From the NCBI RefSeq assembly GCF_003259695.1, contig NZ_PZJH01000002.1:1-64000 (forward strand): a DNA stretch of 64,000 bases. Direction: 5' to 3'. Numbering within the stretch: the first letter of the stretch is position 1; each line of letters begins with the position of its first letter. The notes under the pieces are model-generated. The model ran no database searches. It saw only the letters and a list, made by a program, of their open reading frames with translations, and was not told the origin of the DNA. This DNA comes from Macrococcus epidermidis. GTDB taxonomy: Bacteria; Bacillota; Bacilli; Staphylococcales; Staphylococcaceae. A program made the translations under genes and the position numbers. This document shows, in pieces, positions 31,259-41,355 of this stretch.

Positions 31259-31653
31259 TTGATGATCCGTATAAATTTATAAGAGATATTCTTATTAAAT
31301 CACCAGACGTCACGAAACTAGTACCTGCTAGCAATATTAAAAATTTAGTTATTCCAGAAGAGTTAAAAACTAAACCGCCATATATAAGGATTTCGGTAAT
31401 CGGTACGCCAGATGTAGAATTTGGTGATGGTGAAATACACGCATCAGGTATACATTTTCAAATTGATATATGGCAACAAAATGGATTGATGACTACCGGT
31501 AATATTATTAAACGTTTATTAAAAGCAAATGGAATTAACTTTGTAGATTCTTTAGAACCACACACCGAAAGAATTACTGATTATGTATCTCTATATAGAG
31601 ATGCTAGACGTTATTATTACGCCTATGAATTAGATGAAAAAGATATTTACTAA
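31255..31653 (+). CDS. Tail terminator/completion protein, DUF806-like
   Basis: The 132-residue product has IRISVIGTPD, IHFQIDIWQQ and a Tyr-rich end (YRDARRYYYAYEL), as in DUF806 tail completion proteins (PF05657). It ends the joining block. ATGA overlap with the previous gene; a hairpin follows. Confidence 0.82.
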   Translation: MIDDPYKFIRDILIKSPDVTKLVPASNIKNLVIPEELKTKPPYIRISVIGTPDVEFGDGEIHASGIHFQIDIWQQNGLMTTGNIIKRLLKANGINFVDSLEPHTERITDYVSLYRDARRYYYAYELDEKDIY

Positions 31654-31682
31654 AGACATTCAATTGGATGTCTATTTTTTAT
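31654..31682 (+). terminator. Intra-operon terminator before the major tail gene
   Basis: AGACATTC and GGATGTCT pair (with T-G) around AATT and run into ATTTTTT. It may set the ratio of tail tube to joining proteins, together with a promoter or partial read-through. Confidence 0.7.
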
Positions 31683-31715
31683 ACAAAAAAACAATATTAT
31701 TGGAGGAATTAAATT

Positions 31716-32363
31716 ATGGCATATAAAGCTATTGAAGAAAAAGTAGGTTCATTCGTAAATATTAGTGGATTCCATGTAGCAGAATTAACAACAGATGAAA
31801 TGGGTAAGGCGCCAGTATATGATGAAATTCGTCATATTCGAGGAGCTCAACAAATTAAGGTAGATAAAGATCAAGATACTATTGAAAACTGGGGAGATGG
31901 AGAAATTCAGGAATCAGCTGTATCTCAAGGTAAAACTAAAGTAGATTTACAAGCGTTCGCAATTCCGTTAGCAATTCGTGCATGGTTAGCTGGATTAGAA
32001 GTAGATGAAGATGGAACTGTTATTCAACGTGGTGGAACATTAAATCCCCCTAACGTAGGATGCATTTTCTACAAAGAAAAAGCAAATAAAGATATTGAAG
32101 CGATCGCATTAACTCGTGGTGTGTTTGCAGTTGAAGGTGACGATGCTAAAACAGCTGAAGAAAAAACAGACTTCGGTAGTGCTTCAATCAACGGTGAGTT
32201 CTCATCTCGTTTGTCAGATAATATTAAAGAATACCGTGAAGTTATCGCAAAAGATGACAAAGCAGCACTAGATAAATTATTTACTAAAGTATTCGGTAAA
32301 GCTGCTCCAGCAACAAGTTTACCAAAAGGATGGGCTGTACCATCTGGTGTACCAGCAGGATAA
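31716..32363 (+). CDS. Major tail tube protein, phi13 family
   Basis: The 215-residue product forms the tail tube. It has the family pattern KAPVYDEIRHIRGAQQIKV near 30, GDGEIQESA near 60 and GEFSSRLSDNIKEYREV near 160. The codon use is biased like the capsid gene. TTGGAGG precedes ATG 31716. It is flanked by hairpin terminators on both sides. Confidence 0.93.
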   Translation: MAYKAIEEKVGSFVNISGFHVAELTTDEMGKAPVYDEIRHIRGAQQIKVDKDQDTIENWGDGEIQESAVSQGKTKVDLQAFAIPLAIRAWLAGLEVDEDGTVIQRGGTLNPPNVGCIFYKEKANKDIEAIALTRGVFAVEGDDAKTAEEKTDFGSASINGEFSSRLSDNIKEYREVIAKDDKAALDKLFTKVFGKAAPATSLPKGWAVPSGVPAG

Positions 32364-32372
32364 AAAAATAAT

Positions 32373-32397
32373 TTAAAGGGGCATCGTCCCCTTTTTA
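32373..32397 (+). terminator. Terminator after the major tail gene
   Basis: AAAGGGG and CCCCTTT pair around CATCGT and continue into a T run (32392-32396). Confidence 0.85.
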
Positions 32398-32446
32398 ATT
32401 TTGGCCAAAATTAAAAAATACAAATTAGTGAAAAGAGGAATTTAAA

Positions 32447-32893
32447 ATGACTGAAGAATTATTAAAAGAAGCAGAAGTATTAGTTGAAGAATCAAATGAG
32501 GAAGAAATTGAATTTGATTTTCTTAAAGAAATCGAACTTGCAAATGATGCAGGAGTAACACGTACTGTATACGCGCCAAATATTGTACCAGGACGAGTAT
32601 ACAGAAAAGCTATTTCATTACAATATCAAACACGTCAACGTATGTACAAAAACGATGGTAAAGGTAAGTATGAAAAAGATGAAAAAGGACATTATATTCC
32701 GTTAGAAGCAACAGAAGAAAGTGAATTAGGATTATTAGAATTACAAGAAGAGTTCTTAGTTGAATATTTCAACAATCAATTTACAGTCGAAGAATTACGT
32801 AATGGATTAGATGCACGTAAATATCAAGAAACTTTAGATCATGCTTATAATAGTGCGTTGGGAAACCCTACCGTAGAAGTGAAGAAAAAGTAA
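32447..32893 (+). CDS. Tail assembly chaperone gpG
   Basis: The 148-residue zero-frame product is the short tail chaperone that coats the tape measure during assembly. It has an acidic N-terminus and a conserved-looking middle (TVYAPNIVPGRVYRKAISLQ). A GGGAAAC slippery site lies near its 3' end, and the -1 frame continues into the gpGT fusion. GAGG lies before ATG 32447. Confidence 0.9.
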   Translation: MTEELLKEAEVLVEESNEEEIEFDFLKEIELANDAGVTRTVYAPNIVPGRVYRKAISLQYQTRQRMYKNDGKGKYEKDEKGHYIPLEATEESELGLLELQEEFLVEYFNNQFTVEELRNGLDARKYQETLDHAYNSALGNPTVEVKKK

Positions 32894-33126
32894 ATGATAA
32901 TGATGATGAAGATGAAGTAGAACTGACTCATGATGAAATTCTAAGGACTGTAGATAAAAATATAGGATTGATAGCAAAATATTTTAACATTAGCCCAATG
33001 GAAATTTGGGAAGGTGATTATCATTTCTATATTCATCAATATAACTTAGCAAATGAAGATGAGTATGAAGAAAATAAGCATCATCAGAAACCTAACAAAG
33101 TAGATAGCCTGTTCGACGCATTTTAA
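32447..33126 (+). CDS. Tail assembly chaperone gpGT, made by -1 ribosomal frameshift
   Basis: At 32860-32866 the heptamer G GGA AAC is in the correct phase (zero-frame codons GGA AAC). A -1 slip reads on as PYRRSEEKVNDNDDEDE and continues through VELTHDEILRTV and MEIWEGDYHFYIHQYN to a stop at 33124-33126, giving about 226 residues. This second frame has no start of its own. Conserved -1 frameshifting at this locus is a hallmark of long-tailed phages. Confidence 0.92.
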
Positions 33127-33157
33127 TTTTTAATATGCCGAACAGGCTATTTTTTTG
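33104..33157 (+). terminator. Terminator overlapping the gpGT end
   Basis: ATAGCCTGTTCG (33104-33115) pairs perfectly with CGAACAGGCTAT (33139-33150) and is followed by a T run to 33157. The stop codon of gpGT lies in the loop. Confidence 0.82.
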
Positions 33158-33175
33158 TGGAAAGGAGAGTGAAAA

Positions 33176-36100
33176 ATGGATGAAGTAGTAGGAAAAACAG
33201 TAGTTCGGGTCGGAATGGATTACTCTGAAATTAAGCAAGGAATTACTAACTTAAATGCTCAGATGAAAGTGGCCGATGCTACGTGGAAATCGTCTTTATC
33301 AACATTTAAACAATCAGACAGATCCTTCGAAAAATTATCTACAAGTATAAAAGGGATGTCTGACAAACTAAGGGTGCAAGAACAAATTGTAGAGGCACAT
33401 AAGGTTAATGTTTCAAAATTAACTAAAGAATACGGTGCTAACAGCACCAAAGTTTTGAATGCAACGGCGAACCTTAAAAAGCAAGAAGGTATTTATGGCA
33501 ATTTAAAACGTTCAATTAATGAAATGAACAATGAAATAGCTGAAAATAATGCGAAATTAAAAGAGAGCAGTATTCAACAGCGTATTGTTACCGGTCAGCA
33601 AGAAAAGATGATTAAGCAATCTCAAATGCTAGAAAAACAGCAGGCGAGTATGACATCTAAATTAAAACTTGCTGATCAAGAATGGAAAAACAATGTTACA
33701 TCATTAGGTAACGTATATAAAGCGGTTGATAAAGCAAAAGTTAATCTTGATGGACTTAATAAAAAATATGATATTCAAAAGAAAATTGTTATTGAGCATG
33801 CACAGGAATTAAGAAAACTATCATCAACATATGGAGATACTGATGAACGTGTTGTTCAGGCAAATATAAAGCTAAAAGAGCAAATCGGTATCTTCAAAGA
33901 TATGAAAAATGACATTACCAATGTTACAAAAGAGCTCAATGAATTAAAACGTGCTGAACAATTGAATAACAGTCCATGGACACAAAGGTCGAAAGAACTA
34001 CAAGCCTATAGCGACAAAATGAATGCTATTGGAGATAAGATGACTAATATCGGTCAGAATATGACGATGAGTGTTACAGCACCAGTTGCTTTAGGGATGG
34101 GATTTGCAATTAAAAAATCAATGGAATTTGAAACTTCTATGTCTGAAGTACAAGCATTAACTAATGCTACAGGCAAAGATTTTGAAAGACTAAAGCAATA
34201 TGCTATTGAATTAGGTGAAAGTACGGCATTTAGTGGTAAAGAAGCAGCAGATGGAATGGCAGTATTAGGTCAAGCTGGTTTTAAAACCAATCAGATTATT
34301 GATGCAATGCCTGGATTATTAGATTTAGCTGCAGCTTCTAAAATGAGTCTTGCTGATAGTGCAGATATTGTTGTCTCTTCATTAAACTCCTTCCAAATTG
34401 AAGCTAGTAAAGCTGGTCATGCGACAGATGTTCTTACTAAAGCAGGAGCAGAGACAAATGCTTCACTAGGTGATATGGGTGAAGCAATGAAATATGTTGG
34501 ACCAGTAGCTAATGATTTAGGTTTAAGTCTTGAGGATACAGCAGGAGCTATCGGTATTTTATCTAACTATGGAATTAAAGGATCAATGGCTGGAACTTCT
34601 CTTCGAATGGGGTTAAGTAAATTAAATGCACCTATACCTAAAGTAGCAAAGTCTATGAAGGAATTAGGTATTAACTTACATGATAGTAATGGTCAGATGT
34701 TGTCAATGGGAGATTTAATAAAATCTCTCCAAGAAGGAACAGAAAAGATGACTAAATCTGAGAGAGCTGCATATATTACTAGACTTGTGGGTATGGATGC
34801 TCAAAGTGCATGGTTAAAATTATTAAATCAATCACCTGAAAAAGTTGATAACTTCACAAAATCTTTAGAGTCTTCGAATGGTTATGCAAAAGATTTTGCT
34901 AAAACTATGCGCGATAATTTGTCGGGTGATTGGGACAATTTTACTGGTGGATTAGAAACATTTGCTTCGAAAGTATACGATGATTTCACTCCTGCACTAC
35001 GCGGGATTGTAAAAGCAGGAGACGCGCTAGTACAGACAATCAGTGCTTCTCCTAAACCAGTACGTATGTTAGCGACTTCATTAGCTATTGGTGCAGCTGC
35101 TACTGGTCCGGTGATATTAGGATTTGGAATGGTTGCCAAAGCAGCAGGAACTTCAGCTGAAATGGTTTCAAAATTAACTGGAAAGATGGCAGCAAATACC
35201 TTAGCAGCTGAAACAAATGCTGCAGCAAACATAGCCACAGGTACTACTATCGGCAAACAAGGAAAATTATTAGGCGGAGTAACAGGTCTATTTACCAAGT
35301 TCGGTAAGGCATCAGGAGGAGCAGCAACTTCAACTGGTTTATTAGCGAGAGCGGGTGGATTACTAACTAGTGGTTTGAGATTATTAACCGGTCCTGTTGG
35401 AATTGCACTTACTGCAGTTACTGCTTTATATGGTGGATTTAAACTAGCATATAAACATGTAGACTGGTTTAAAACTGGTGTAGATAATACTGGCAAATTA
35501 CTTAAAGAAGTAGCTGGATCAATTAATTTTCAATGGGCTAAAGATATGGGTACCACATTCAAGATTGGCGCAGGATATGCAAGAGGGTTAGTTGGTAGTC
35601 TTGGTGATGTTATTAAAAAAGGTGTGGAAATGGCACCAGGGACTCAAATGATTAAAATGGGTTTCGGAGTCATCAATGATGCAGTATCAAAAGCTACTGA
35701 TAAGGTAGATATTTACGGTAAAGGTGTCAGCAGAGGTGCCGAGAAAGCGCTTAAGGGTTACACTGATTTATCTATGAAAGCTAGATTACAGTTAGAAAAA
35801 TTAAGAGCGTCTCATAAAACTATAGGTGATAAGCAGTATCAAGAAATGGTTAGTCTATATGACAAAATGACAAATACTGCTTTAACAAAAATAGAGCAAC
35901 GTAGATCAAGAGAAATGAGTGGACTACGAAAACTTTTCTCTGAAACTAAAGGTTTGAAAGCGTCTGAAGAGAACAAAATCTTAACGGAAGCTCAAGCAGG
36001 TAATAATAAAGAAGTCCAAGCAGTAAAATCTATTCAAAAACAAATTAGTGCTATTTATACAAAAGCACACAAAGAGAAACGCGCTCTTACAAACATAGAA

Positions 36101-39100
36101 GAAAGTAAATTGGTTGTTTTACAACAAAGAATGGACCAGAAAGTTGTATCTTCATTAAGTAAGAGCGAAAAAGAACAAAGAATTATCTTAGGAAGATTGA
36201 GAGATAACAAAAAAGCATTATCAATTCAAGCAGCTTCAGAAGTTATCAAAGCGTCAGCAAAAGAGCGAGACAAAACAATTTCAGATGCTAAGAAAAAGAA
36301 AAAAGGTATCATTGATGAAGCAATTTATCAAAGAGATGTTACGAAAAAAATATCTAAAGATCAAGCTGATAAAATCATCAAAGATGCAGAGAGACAGTAT
36401 AAAGGTTCGGTAAAAAATGCGAAAGAACAGCACAAAAAAGTTGTTGATGAAGCGGCAAGACAAAATAAAGGCGTTAAACGTGAGATAGACTCACAAACAG
36501 GACATGTATTAAGTAAGTGGCAAAAATTAAAACGTCAAACTGGACCAATTCTAACTGGTATAAAAGTTGCTACTGTCAAATCATATGAAGATGCCAAAAA
36601 AGGTGTTGCGAAATGGATTGGTCAAACTGCATCAGATACTTTAAAACGCTGGAATGGCATAAAGAAATCTACTTTAGGTGTAACAGAATCGATTCGAAAG
36701 ACAACAGTAAAAAAGTATGAAGATTTAAAATCAGGAACTGTAAAATGGCTAGGTGTAGCATCCACTCAAATGTCTAGTAAGTGGGGTTCTATCAAGAAAA
36801 ATACCACTTCATTAGCTGAGGGTGTTCGTAAGGTTGCAGTGGATAAATTTGAGCAAATGTACAAAAAATCCACTGAATGGGTTAATAAGATCGGTACTTT
36901 TATTAGTGGTGCTAAGAAGGGTATTTCAGATAAGGCTAGCGATTTAGGTAAAGGTGTTGCTAATGCAGCAATTGGTGGGTTAAATGCCATGATTAGTGGA
37001 ATCAACTCAATTGCTAAAGGTATTACAGGTAAAGGCAATTTAATTTCTAAAATCCCTGATGTTGTTAAAAAATCTACTGGTGGCGGTGTTAAGGAAGATA
37101 CCCTTGCAATCGTTGGTGATAAAGGTCCCGGTAATGGTCCAGGTGGATTTACTAGAGAAATTATCAAACGTAAAGATGGATCAATGCATTTAACACCTGC
37201 TAAAGATACATTAGTATATTTAGGTAAAGAAGACGAAGTTATCAATGGTCGTACCACATACAATATGATGCAGAATGGCGAAATTCCAAGATATAGTACT
37301 GGTGTAGGTTCTACTAAATTGGGAAAATCTGCTGAGAAGAAAAAGAAACCGAGTGCAGCAGAAGTTGCAGGTAAATTTTTAGGTAAAATGGCAGGTACCA
37401 CAATCAACAATGCAACAAGTTTATTCGACTCTGATAATACATTAAAAGTAGTTAAAAAGACTTCTGAGGTGGGAGATAAAGTCAAAGATTTCGGTGAAGA
37501 AATCTTTGAGTATATGGATAATCCAGGTAAACTGGTTGATTTAGTTGTAGGACCATTAAAAAGCAAATTTGTTGGTATTGGTGGTGCAACTGGGGAAATT
37601 GCATTAGGAGCCTTCAATAACATTAAATCTAAATTGGTTAAAACAGTCGAAGGATGGTTTAGTGAATTTGGTGGTGGCGGAGATGCCGACGGAAGTTCAT
37701 TCACATCATTCCCTGTTAATACTATTTATAGTCCTAACGCTAGACCACCAGGTTATCCTTATCCAGCATTTCACTATGGTATTGACTATGGTACTCCGCA
37801 AGGTCATCCAATTACAGCACCAACAAGCGGTATGCTTTCTCAAACATTTGATACGCATGGTGGTTTAGTCGGTTTATTAACTGATAAAATTTATACTCAA
37901 TTTTTCATGCATATGGAAAGTTTAAGAAAATCTGGACCTATTAAAAAAGGCGAGTTCTTAGGTAAGACCGGAGGAGCAAGAGGATTACGTAACTCAGGAA
38001 TTTGGTCAACTGGCCCTCATTTACACTACCAAGTGAGAAGAAATGGACCAGGCGGTTGGAATACTAACACCATGAACCCTGCAACCTTCTTAAGTCAGGT
38101 TGGTTACGGAAAAGGTAGTGGTCCATCCGGAGTAAGTGGAAATGCTTCTTCATGGGCACCAGCAATTAGAAGAGCAGCTGCGCAAATGAAAGAAAAAATT
38201 ACTAATGCTGATGTTAATGCTATCATTGCTCAGATTCATCGAGAATCTGGTGGTAATCAGACGATTGTTCAAGGAAACATTGGTGATATTAATAATAGAA
38301 ACGGAACACCAGCAAGAGGATTGCTGCAGTATGTACCTACTACATTTGCAAACTATATGGTTAAGGGACATACCAACATTAATAGTGGTTATGATCAACT
38401 GTTAGCATTCTTTAATAATAAAAATTGGCGTGCAAATAATCCTGCTGGTAGAAGTGGTTGGAGTCCAAATGGTGCTAGAAAATATGCTGATGGCGGCATC
38501 ATTAATAAACCACATTTCGGTTTAGTAGGTGAAGCAGGAGAAGAAGTTATTATCCCTACTTCAAAGAATAAAATAAAACAGGCACAACCATTATTAGCAT
38601 ATGCAACCAATGTATTAAATAAACATCTTGGTAATCGTAATTATGTAAAAGAACCACCAAAAACTCATACCGTTAAATCTGGTGATACATTATGGGGAAT
38701 TTCACAGGCAAATAAAATGACCGTGAGTATGTTAAAACAACTAAACAATCTGAAGTCAAATCTTATTTTTCCTAAGCAAATTCTTAAATTAAATACTGGT
38801 GCTTATAAATTAGTTGGGGCAATCAAAGAACATGCTACAGCAATCAAACAATCAATCACTAAAAAGCCAGCTACAGTTAAACCTAAAGTTCAAATGACAT
38901 CAATCACTGGTGTAGTAAGTAAGTTTGCAGATGGATTAATTCGTACAGGTACAATATTTAAAGATTTAAAGACATCGAAAACTGATTTATCGTTCGGTAA
39001 ATTCTTAGAGTCTAAACTAAAAGGATTAAACTCTAGTAATATCAAAACGGTCATGACAAACATATCTGACATCAAGAAAAAACTAACTGAAATTGATAAG

Positions 39101-40912
39101 AAAAACGAAAAATTAATCAAAACTAATAACACTAAAATTAAATCAGCAACAGTTAAAAACTTTGATGAACAATTAAAGATTGATAACTATAAAGCTGAGA
39201 AAGCATTGAACGGTAAAAAAGGTACGATCACTGTTAAAACTCGTATTGCAGCAAGAGATACTACATTGATTGATAGAAATCTTGCTAAGTCTAAGTTGAA
39301 TAAAGCAGCACATGAAAAGGATTTAAAAACATTACATGCTTATGAAGATAATCTTCTTAAGAAACGTGCTACTTTAAAGACTAAAAAAGAAAAAGAAAAT
39401 AATGCAAAGTTATTAGCGAGTACTAAAAAACGTATTGCTGATGAACAAAAGCAACGTGATAAAGAAGTAGCTAATATTAAGAAGTATGAAGCGCAACGTG
39501 CTGACGCTTTAAAGCTTAAGTACAAAACAGAAAAGAAATATGTAACAGGTCGTTCAGCATCAGCATTAGATAAATTAATCAATACTTCTACAAATAACAT
39601 TGGTAAGAATAATACATTGATTAAAAATCTAAAATCAGAAAATGCATTATATGCTAAACAGTCAGCAACTCTAAATAAAATTAAAGGTGCTGAAATACTT
39701 AAATCTGATGTACTTAAAAAGATTGCTGCAAGACGTGAGCAACTTGTGAAAATGATGGAAGCACTGAAGAAAAAAGAAACATCATTAAAAGAAGAAAAAC
39801 AAGGATTTGCTGATAGTATTAGCGAGAACTTACAATCATATGCTGGTTTTGGTAGTGCAAGAGGACATACTGCACGTGACTTTGTAAGCTGGATGCGTTA
39901 CAGATTAGGCAAAATGCGTACATTTGCTTCTAATGTTCAAAAGCTTAAAGGTATGGGATTAGATCCTAAGCTTATAAGAGAAATGTTAGCAGGTGGTATT
40001 GAGAACGCTATACCTAAAGTTGAAGCTTTAGTTAAAGGTGGCGGCGGATATATCAGTCAGATTAACTCACTTCAAAAAGAAATTGATGGAGTAGTTAAAT
40101 CAATCAGTACTGAGCAATCAACTAGTCTGTTTGCAGATGAATTAGCAAGTAATAAACGCCGTCAAGACGTAGTTACTAAAGCTATGAAAGATAATGAAGC
40201 AAGACTTGATAAATTTAGAAGTGGTAAAGATAAAGTCATCAGTATGAAATCGTACACAGATTTAGAAAATAAAACTTCTAAATATAAGTATCAAGCTAAA
40301 CCATTACCTAAGAAAACAACAACTAAGAAAACTACTACAACTGTAACATCAGGTAAATATAAAGTTAAAGCAGGAGATAGTTTATGGCTAATTGCTAATA
40401 AGTATAAGACTACGGTTGATAACCTTAAAAAGTTAAACGGGTTAAAATCTAATCTTATTCACCCTAATCAGACTTTAAAAGTGCCAGGGGCAACAAAATC
40501 TCAGAAAGTCGTTAATCTTGAAGCAGCTAAGAAGAAACGTGAAGACGAATCAACTAAATTAATCGTTAATACTGCTAAGAAATTGAATGTGGTTGGTAAG
40601 AACGATAAATATGCTGCTGAATTAAAGAAAGAATTAGCTGAGATTAAGAAGACTGCAACTAAGAAAGATGATGCACTTGTAGCTAAGCTTGAAAAAGAGC
40701 TTAAAGCTATGAATGCTAATACCAAAAAGTTGGATAGGTTAGATGAAGCTGTAATGTTACTTGCACAAATACTTAATAAGAGTACAGATGTTATTTTAGA
40801 CGGTCAGAAAGTAAGTAAGACTGTTGAAAAGAATATTGTGACAAAAGCTAGGACTACAGCAAGAAAAACAGTAACACCTAAACCTAAAACAGCAGTTAGG
40901 AGGAAAGCTTAA
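33176..40912 (+). CDS. Tape measure protein with M23 peptidase, transglycosylase and two LysM domains
   Basis: The 2578-residue product sets tail length. In order it has N-terminal coiled coils (1-270), a TP901-type core (about 275-640), hydrophobic segments near 640-760, long charged helices, an M23 endopeptidase domain (His1533, Asp1537, HLH 1615-1617), a lytic-transglycosylase-like domain (about 1655-1775; Glu1690 in HRESGGN), the PHFGLVGEAGEEVI motif common in tape measures (about 1780), LysM 1 (1830-1873), more coiled coil, LysM 2 (2393-2436) and a basic tail. The enzymes would open peptidoglycan during DNA injection. Start ATG 33176 has AAAGGAG upstream. Confidence 0.96.
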   Translation: MDEVVGKTVVRVGMDYSEIKQGITNLNAQMKVADATWKSSLSTFKQSDRSFEKLSTSIKGMSDKLRVQEQIVEAHKVNVSKLTKEYGANSTKVLNATANLKKQEGIYGNLKRSINEMNNEIAENNAKLKESSIQQRIVTGQQEKMIKQSQMLEKQQASMTSKLKLADQEWKNNVTSLGNVYKAVDKAKVNLDGLNKKYDIQKKIVIEHAQELRKLSSTYGDTDERVVQANIKLKEQIGIFKDMKNDITNVTKELNELKRAEQLNNSPWTQRSKELQAYSDKMNAIGDKMTNIGQNMTMSVTAPVALGMGFAIKKSMEFETSMSEVQALTNATGKDFERLKQYAIELGESTAFSGKEAADGMAVLGQAGFKTNQIIDAMPGLLDLAAASKMSLADSADIVVSSLNSFQIEASKAGHATDVLTKAGAETNASLGDMGEAMKYVGPVANDLGLSLEDTAGAIGILSNYGIKGSMAGTSLRMGLSKLNAPIPKVAKSMKELGINLHDSNGQMLSMGDLIKSLQEGTEKMTKSERAAYITRLVGMDAQSAWLKLLNQSPEKVDNFTKSLESSNGYAKDFAKTMRDNLSGDWDNFTGGLETFASKVYDDFTPALRGIVKAGDALVQTISASPKPVRMLATSLAIGAAATGPVILGFGMVAKAAGTSAEMVSKLTGKMAANTLAAETNAAANIATGTTIGKQGKLLGGVTGLFTKFGKASGGAATSTGLLARAGGLLTSGLRLLTGPVGIALTAVTALYGGFKLAYKHVDWFKTGVDNTGKLLKEVAGSINFQWAKDMGTTFKIGAGYARGLVGSLGDVIKKGVEMAPGTQMIKMGFGVINDAVSKATDKVDIYGKGVSRGAEKALKGYTDLSMKARLQLEKLRASHKTIGDKQYQEMVSLYDKMTNTALTKIEQRRSREMSGLRKLFSETKGLKASEENKILTEAQAGNNKEVQAVKSIQKQISAIYTKAHKEKRALTNIEESKLVVLQQRMDQKVVSSLSKSEKEQRIILGRLRDNKKALSIQAASEVIKASAKERDKTISDAKKKKKGIIDEAIYQRDVTKKISKDQADKIIKDAERQYKGSVKNAKEQHKKVVDEAARQNKGVKREIDSQTGHVLSKWQKLKRQTGPILTGIKVATVKSYEDAKKGVAKWIGQTASDTLKRWNGIKKSTLGVTESIRKTTVKKYEDLKSGTVKWLGVASTQMSSKWGSIKKNTTSLAEGVRKVAVDKFEQMYKKSTEWVNKIGTFISGAKKGISDKASDLGKGVANAAIGGLNAMISGINSIAKGITGKGNLISKIPDVVKKSTGGGVKEDTLAIVGDKGPGNGPGGFTREIIKRKDGSMHLTPAKDTLVYLGKEDEVINGRTTYNMMQNGEIPRYSTGVGSTKLGKSAEKKKKPSAAEVAGKFLGKMAGTTINNATSLFDSDNTLKVVKKTSEVGDKVKDFGEEIFEYMDNPGKLVDLVVGPLKSKFVGIGGATGEIALGAFNNIKSKLVKTVEGWFSEFGGGGDADGSSFTSFPVNTIYSPNARPPGYPYPAFHYGIDYGTPQGHPITAPTSGMLSQTFDTHGGLVGLLTDKIYTQFFMHMESLRKSGPIKKGEFLGKTGGARGLRNSGIWSTGPHLHYQVRRNGPGGWNTNTMNPATFLSQVGYGKGSGPSGVSGNASSWAPAIRRAAAQMKEKITNADVNAIIAQIHRESGGNQTIVQGNIGDINNRNGTPARGLLQYVPTTFANYMVKGHTNINSGYDQLLAFFNNKNWRANNPAGRSGWSPNGARKYADGGIINKPHFGLVGEAGEEVIIPTSKNKIKQAQPLLAYATNVLNKHLGNRNYVKEPPKTHTVKSGDTLWGISQANKMTVSMLKQLNNLKSNLIFPKQILKLNTGAYKLVGAIKEHATAIKQSITKKPATVKPKVQMTSITGVVSKFADGLIRTGTIFKDLKTSKTDLSFGKFLESKLKGLNSSNIKTVMTNISDIKKKLTEIDKKNEKLIKTNNTKIKSATVKNFDEQLKIDNYKAEKALNGKKGTITVKTRIAARDTTLIDRNLAKSKLNKAAHEKDLKTLHAYEDNLLKKRATLKTKKEKENNAKLLASTKKRIADEQKQRDKEVANIKKYEAQRADALKLKYKTEKKYVTGRSASALDKLINTSTNNIGKNNTLIKNLKSENALYAKQSATLNKIKGAEILKSDVLKKIAARREQLVKMMEALKKKETSLKEEKQGFADSISENLQSYAGFGSARGHTARDFVSWMRYRLGKMRTFASNVQKLKGMGLDPKLIREMLAGGIENAIPKVEALVKGGGGYISQINSLQKEIDGVVKSISTEQSTSLFADELASNKRRQDVVTKAMKDNEARLDKFRSGKDKVISMKSYTDLENKTSKYKYQAKPLPKKTTTKKTTTTVTSGKYKVKAGDSLWLIANKYKTTVDNLKKLNGLKSNLIHPNQTLKVPGATKSQKVVNLEAAKKKREDESTKLIVNTAKKLNVVGKNDKYAAELKKELAEIKKTATKKDDALVAKLEKELKAMNANTKKLDRLDEAVMLLAQILNKSTDVILDGQKVSKTVEKNIVTKARTTARKTVTPKPKTAVRRKA

Positions 40913-41355
40913 TGAGTAATAACATAAGGGCTGGATTTTATTTCAACGATAAGCACAGTAGTGAGTTTGATATTAGGCTTAGTGGTGTGCTTACACTTCC
41001 TCCAGAAATAAAGAAAATAACTGATAGCGTTCCTCATATGAATGGAGATTATGATTTTACATTTATGTATGGTGCACCTAAATATAACAATCGGCAAATT
41101 GATGTCGATTGTTTTATTTTATGTGATCATAATCAGAACATGGCACAGACAGAAAATGAAATAATCAACTGGTTATATGGTACACCTTTTATAAAGTTGA
41201 CCTTTGACCACCAGGAAAACAGAGAATATACTGCAAAACTTGAAAGTATAAGCTTTGAAGAACCTGATTACAACATGAGAAGACTATCATTCAAATTACA
41301 GTTTGAAGCTAAACCTTTTGCTTATGACATCATGCAAGAAAAAGAGGTGTTGTAG
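40912..41355 (+). CDS. Distal tail protein Dit (short form)
   Basis: The 147-residue product matches the N-terminal ring domain of Dit (PF05709): SSEFDIRLSGVLTLPPEIKK near 15 and an FIKLTFDHQENREYTAKLESI segment near 93. There is no C-terminal galectin-like extension. Dit forms the hub between tail tube and baseplate. TAGGAGG precedes the start, which overlaps the tape-measure stop by one base. Confidence 0.88.
   Translation: MSNNIRAGFYFNDKHSSEFDIRLSGVLTLPPEIKKITDSVPHMNGDYDFTFMYGAPKYNNRQIDVDCFILCDHNQNMAQTENEIINWLYGTPFIKLTFDHQENREYTAKLESISFEEPDYNMRRLSFKLQFEAKPFAYDIMQEKEVL

Noticed and set aside
34882-37704. Long minus-strand frames opposite the tape measure gene (34882-35496, 36766-37704)
   Set aside because: They mirror the coding strand's codon pattern, are Pro/Leu-rich, lack ribosome sites and oppose a clear gene.
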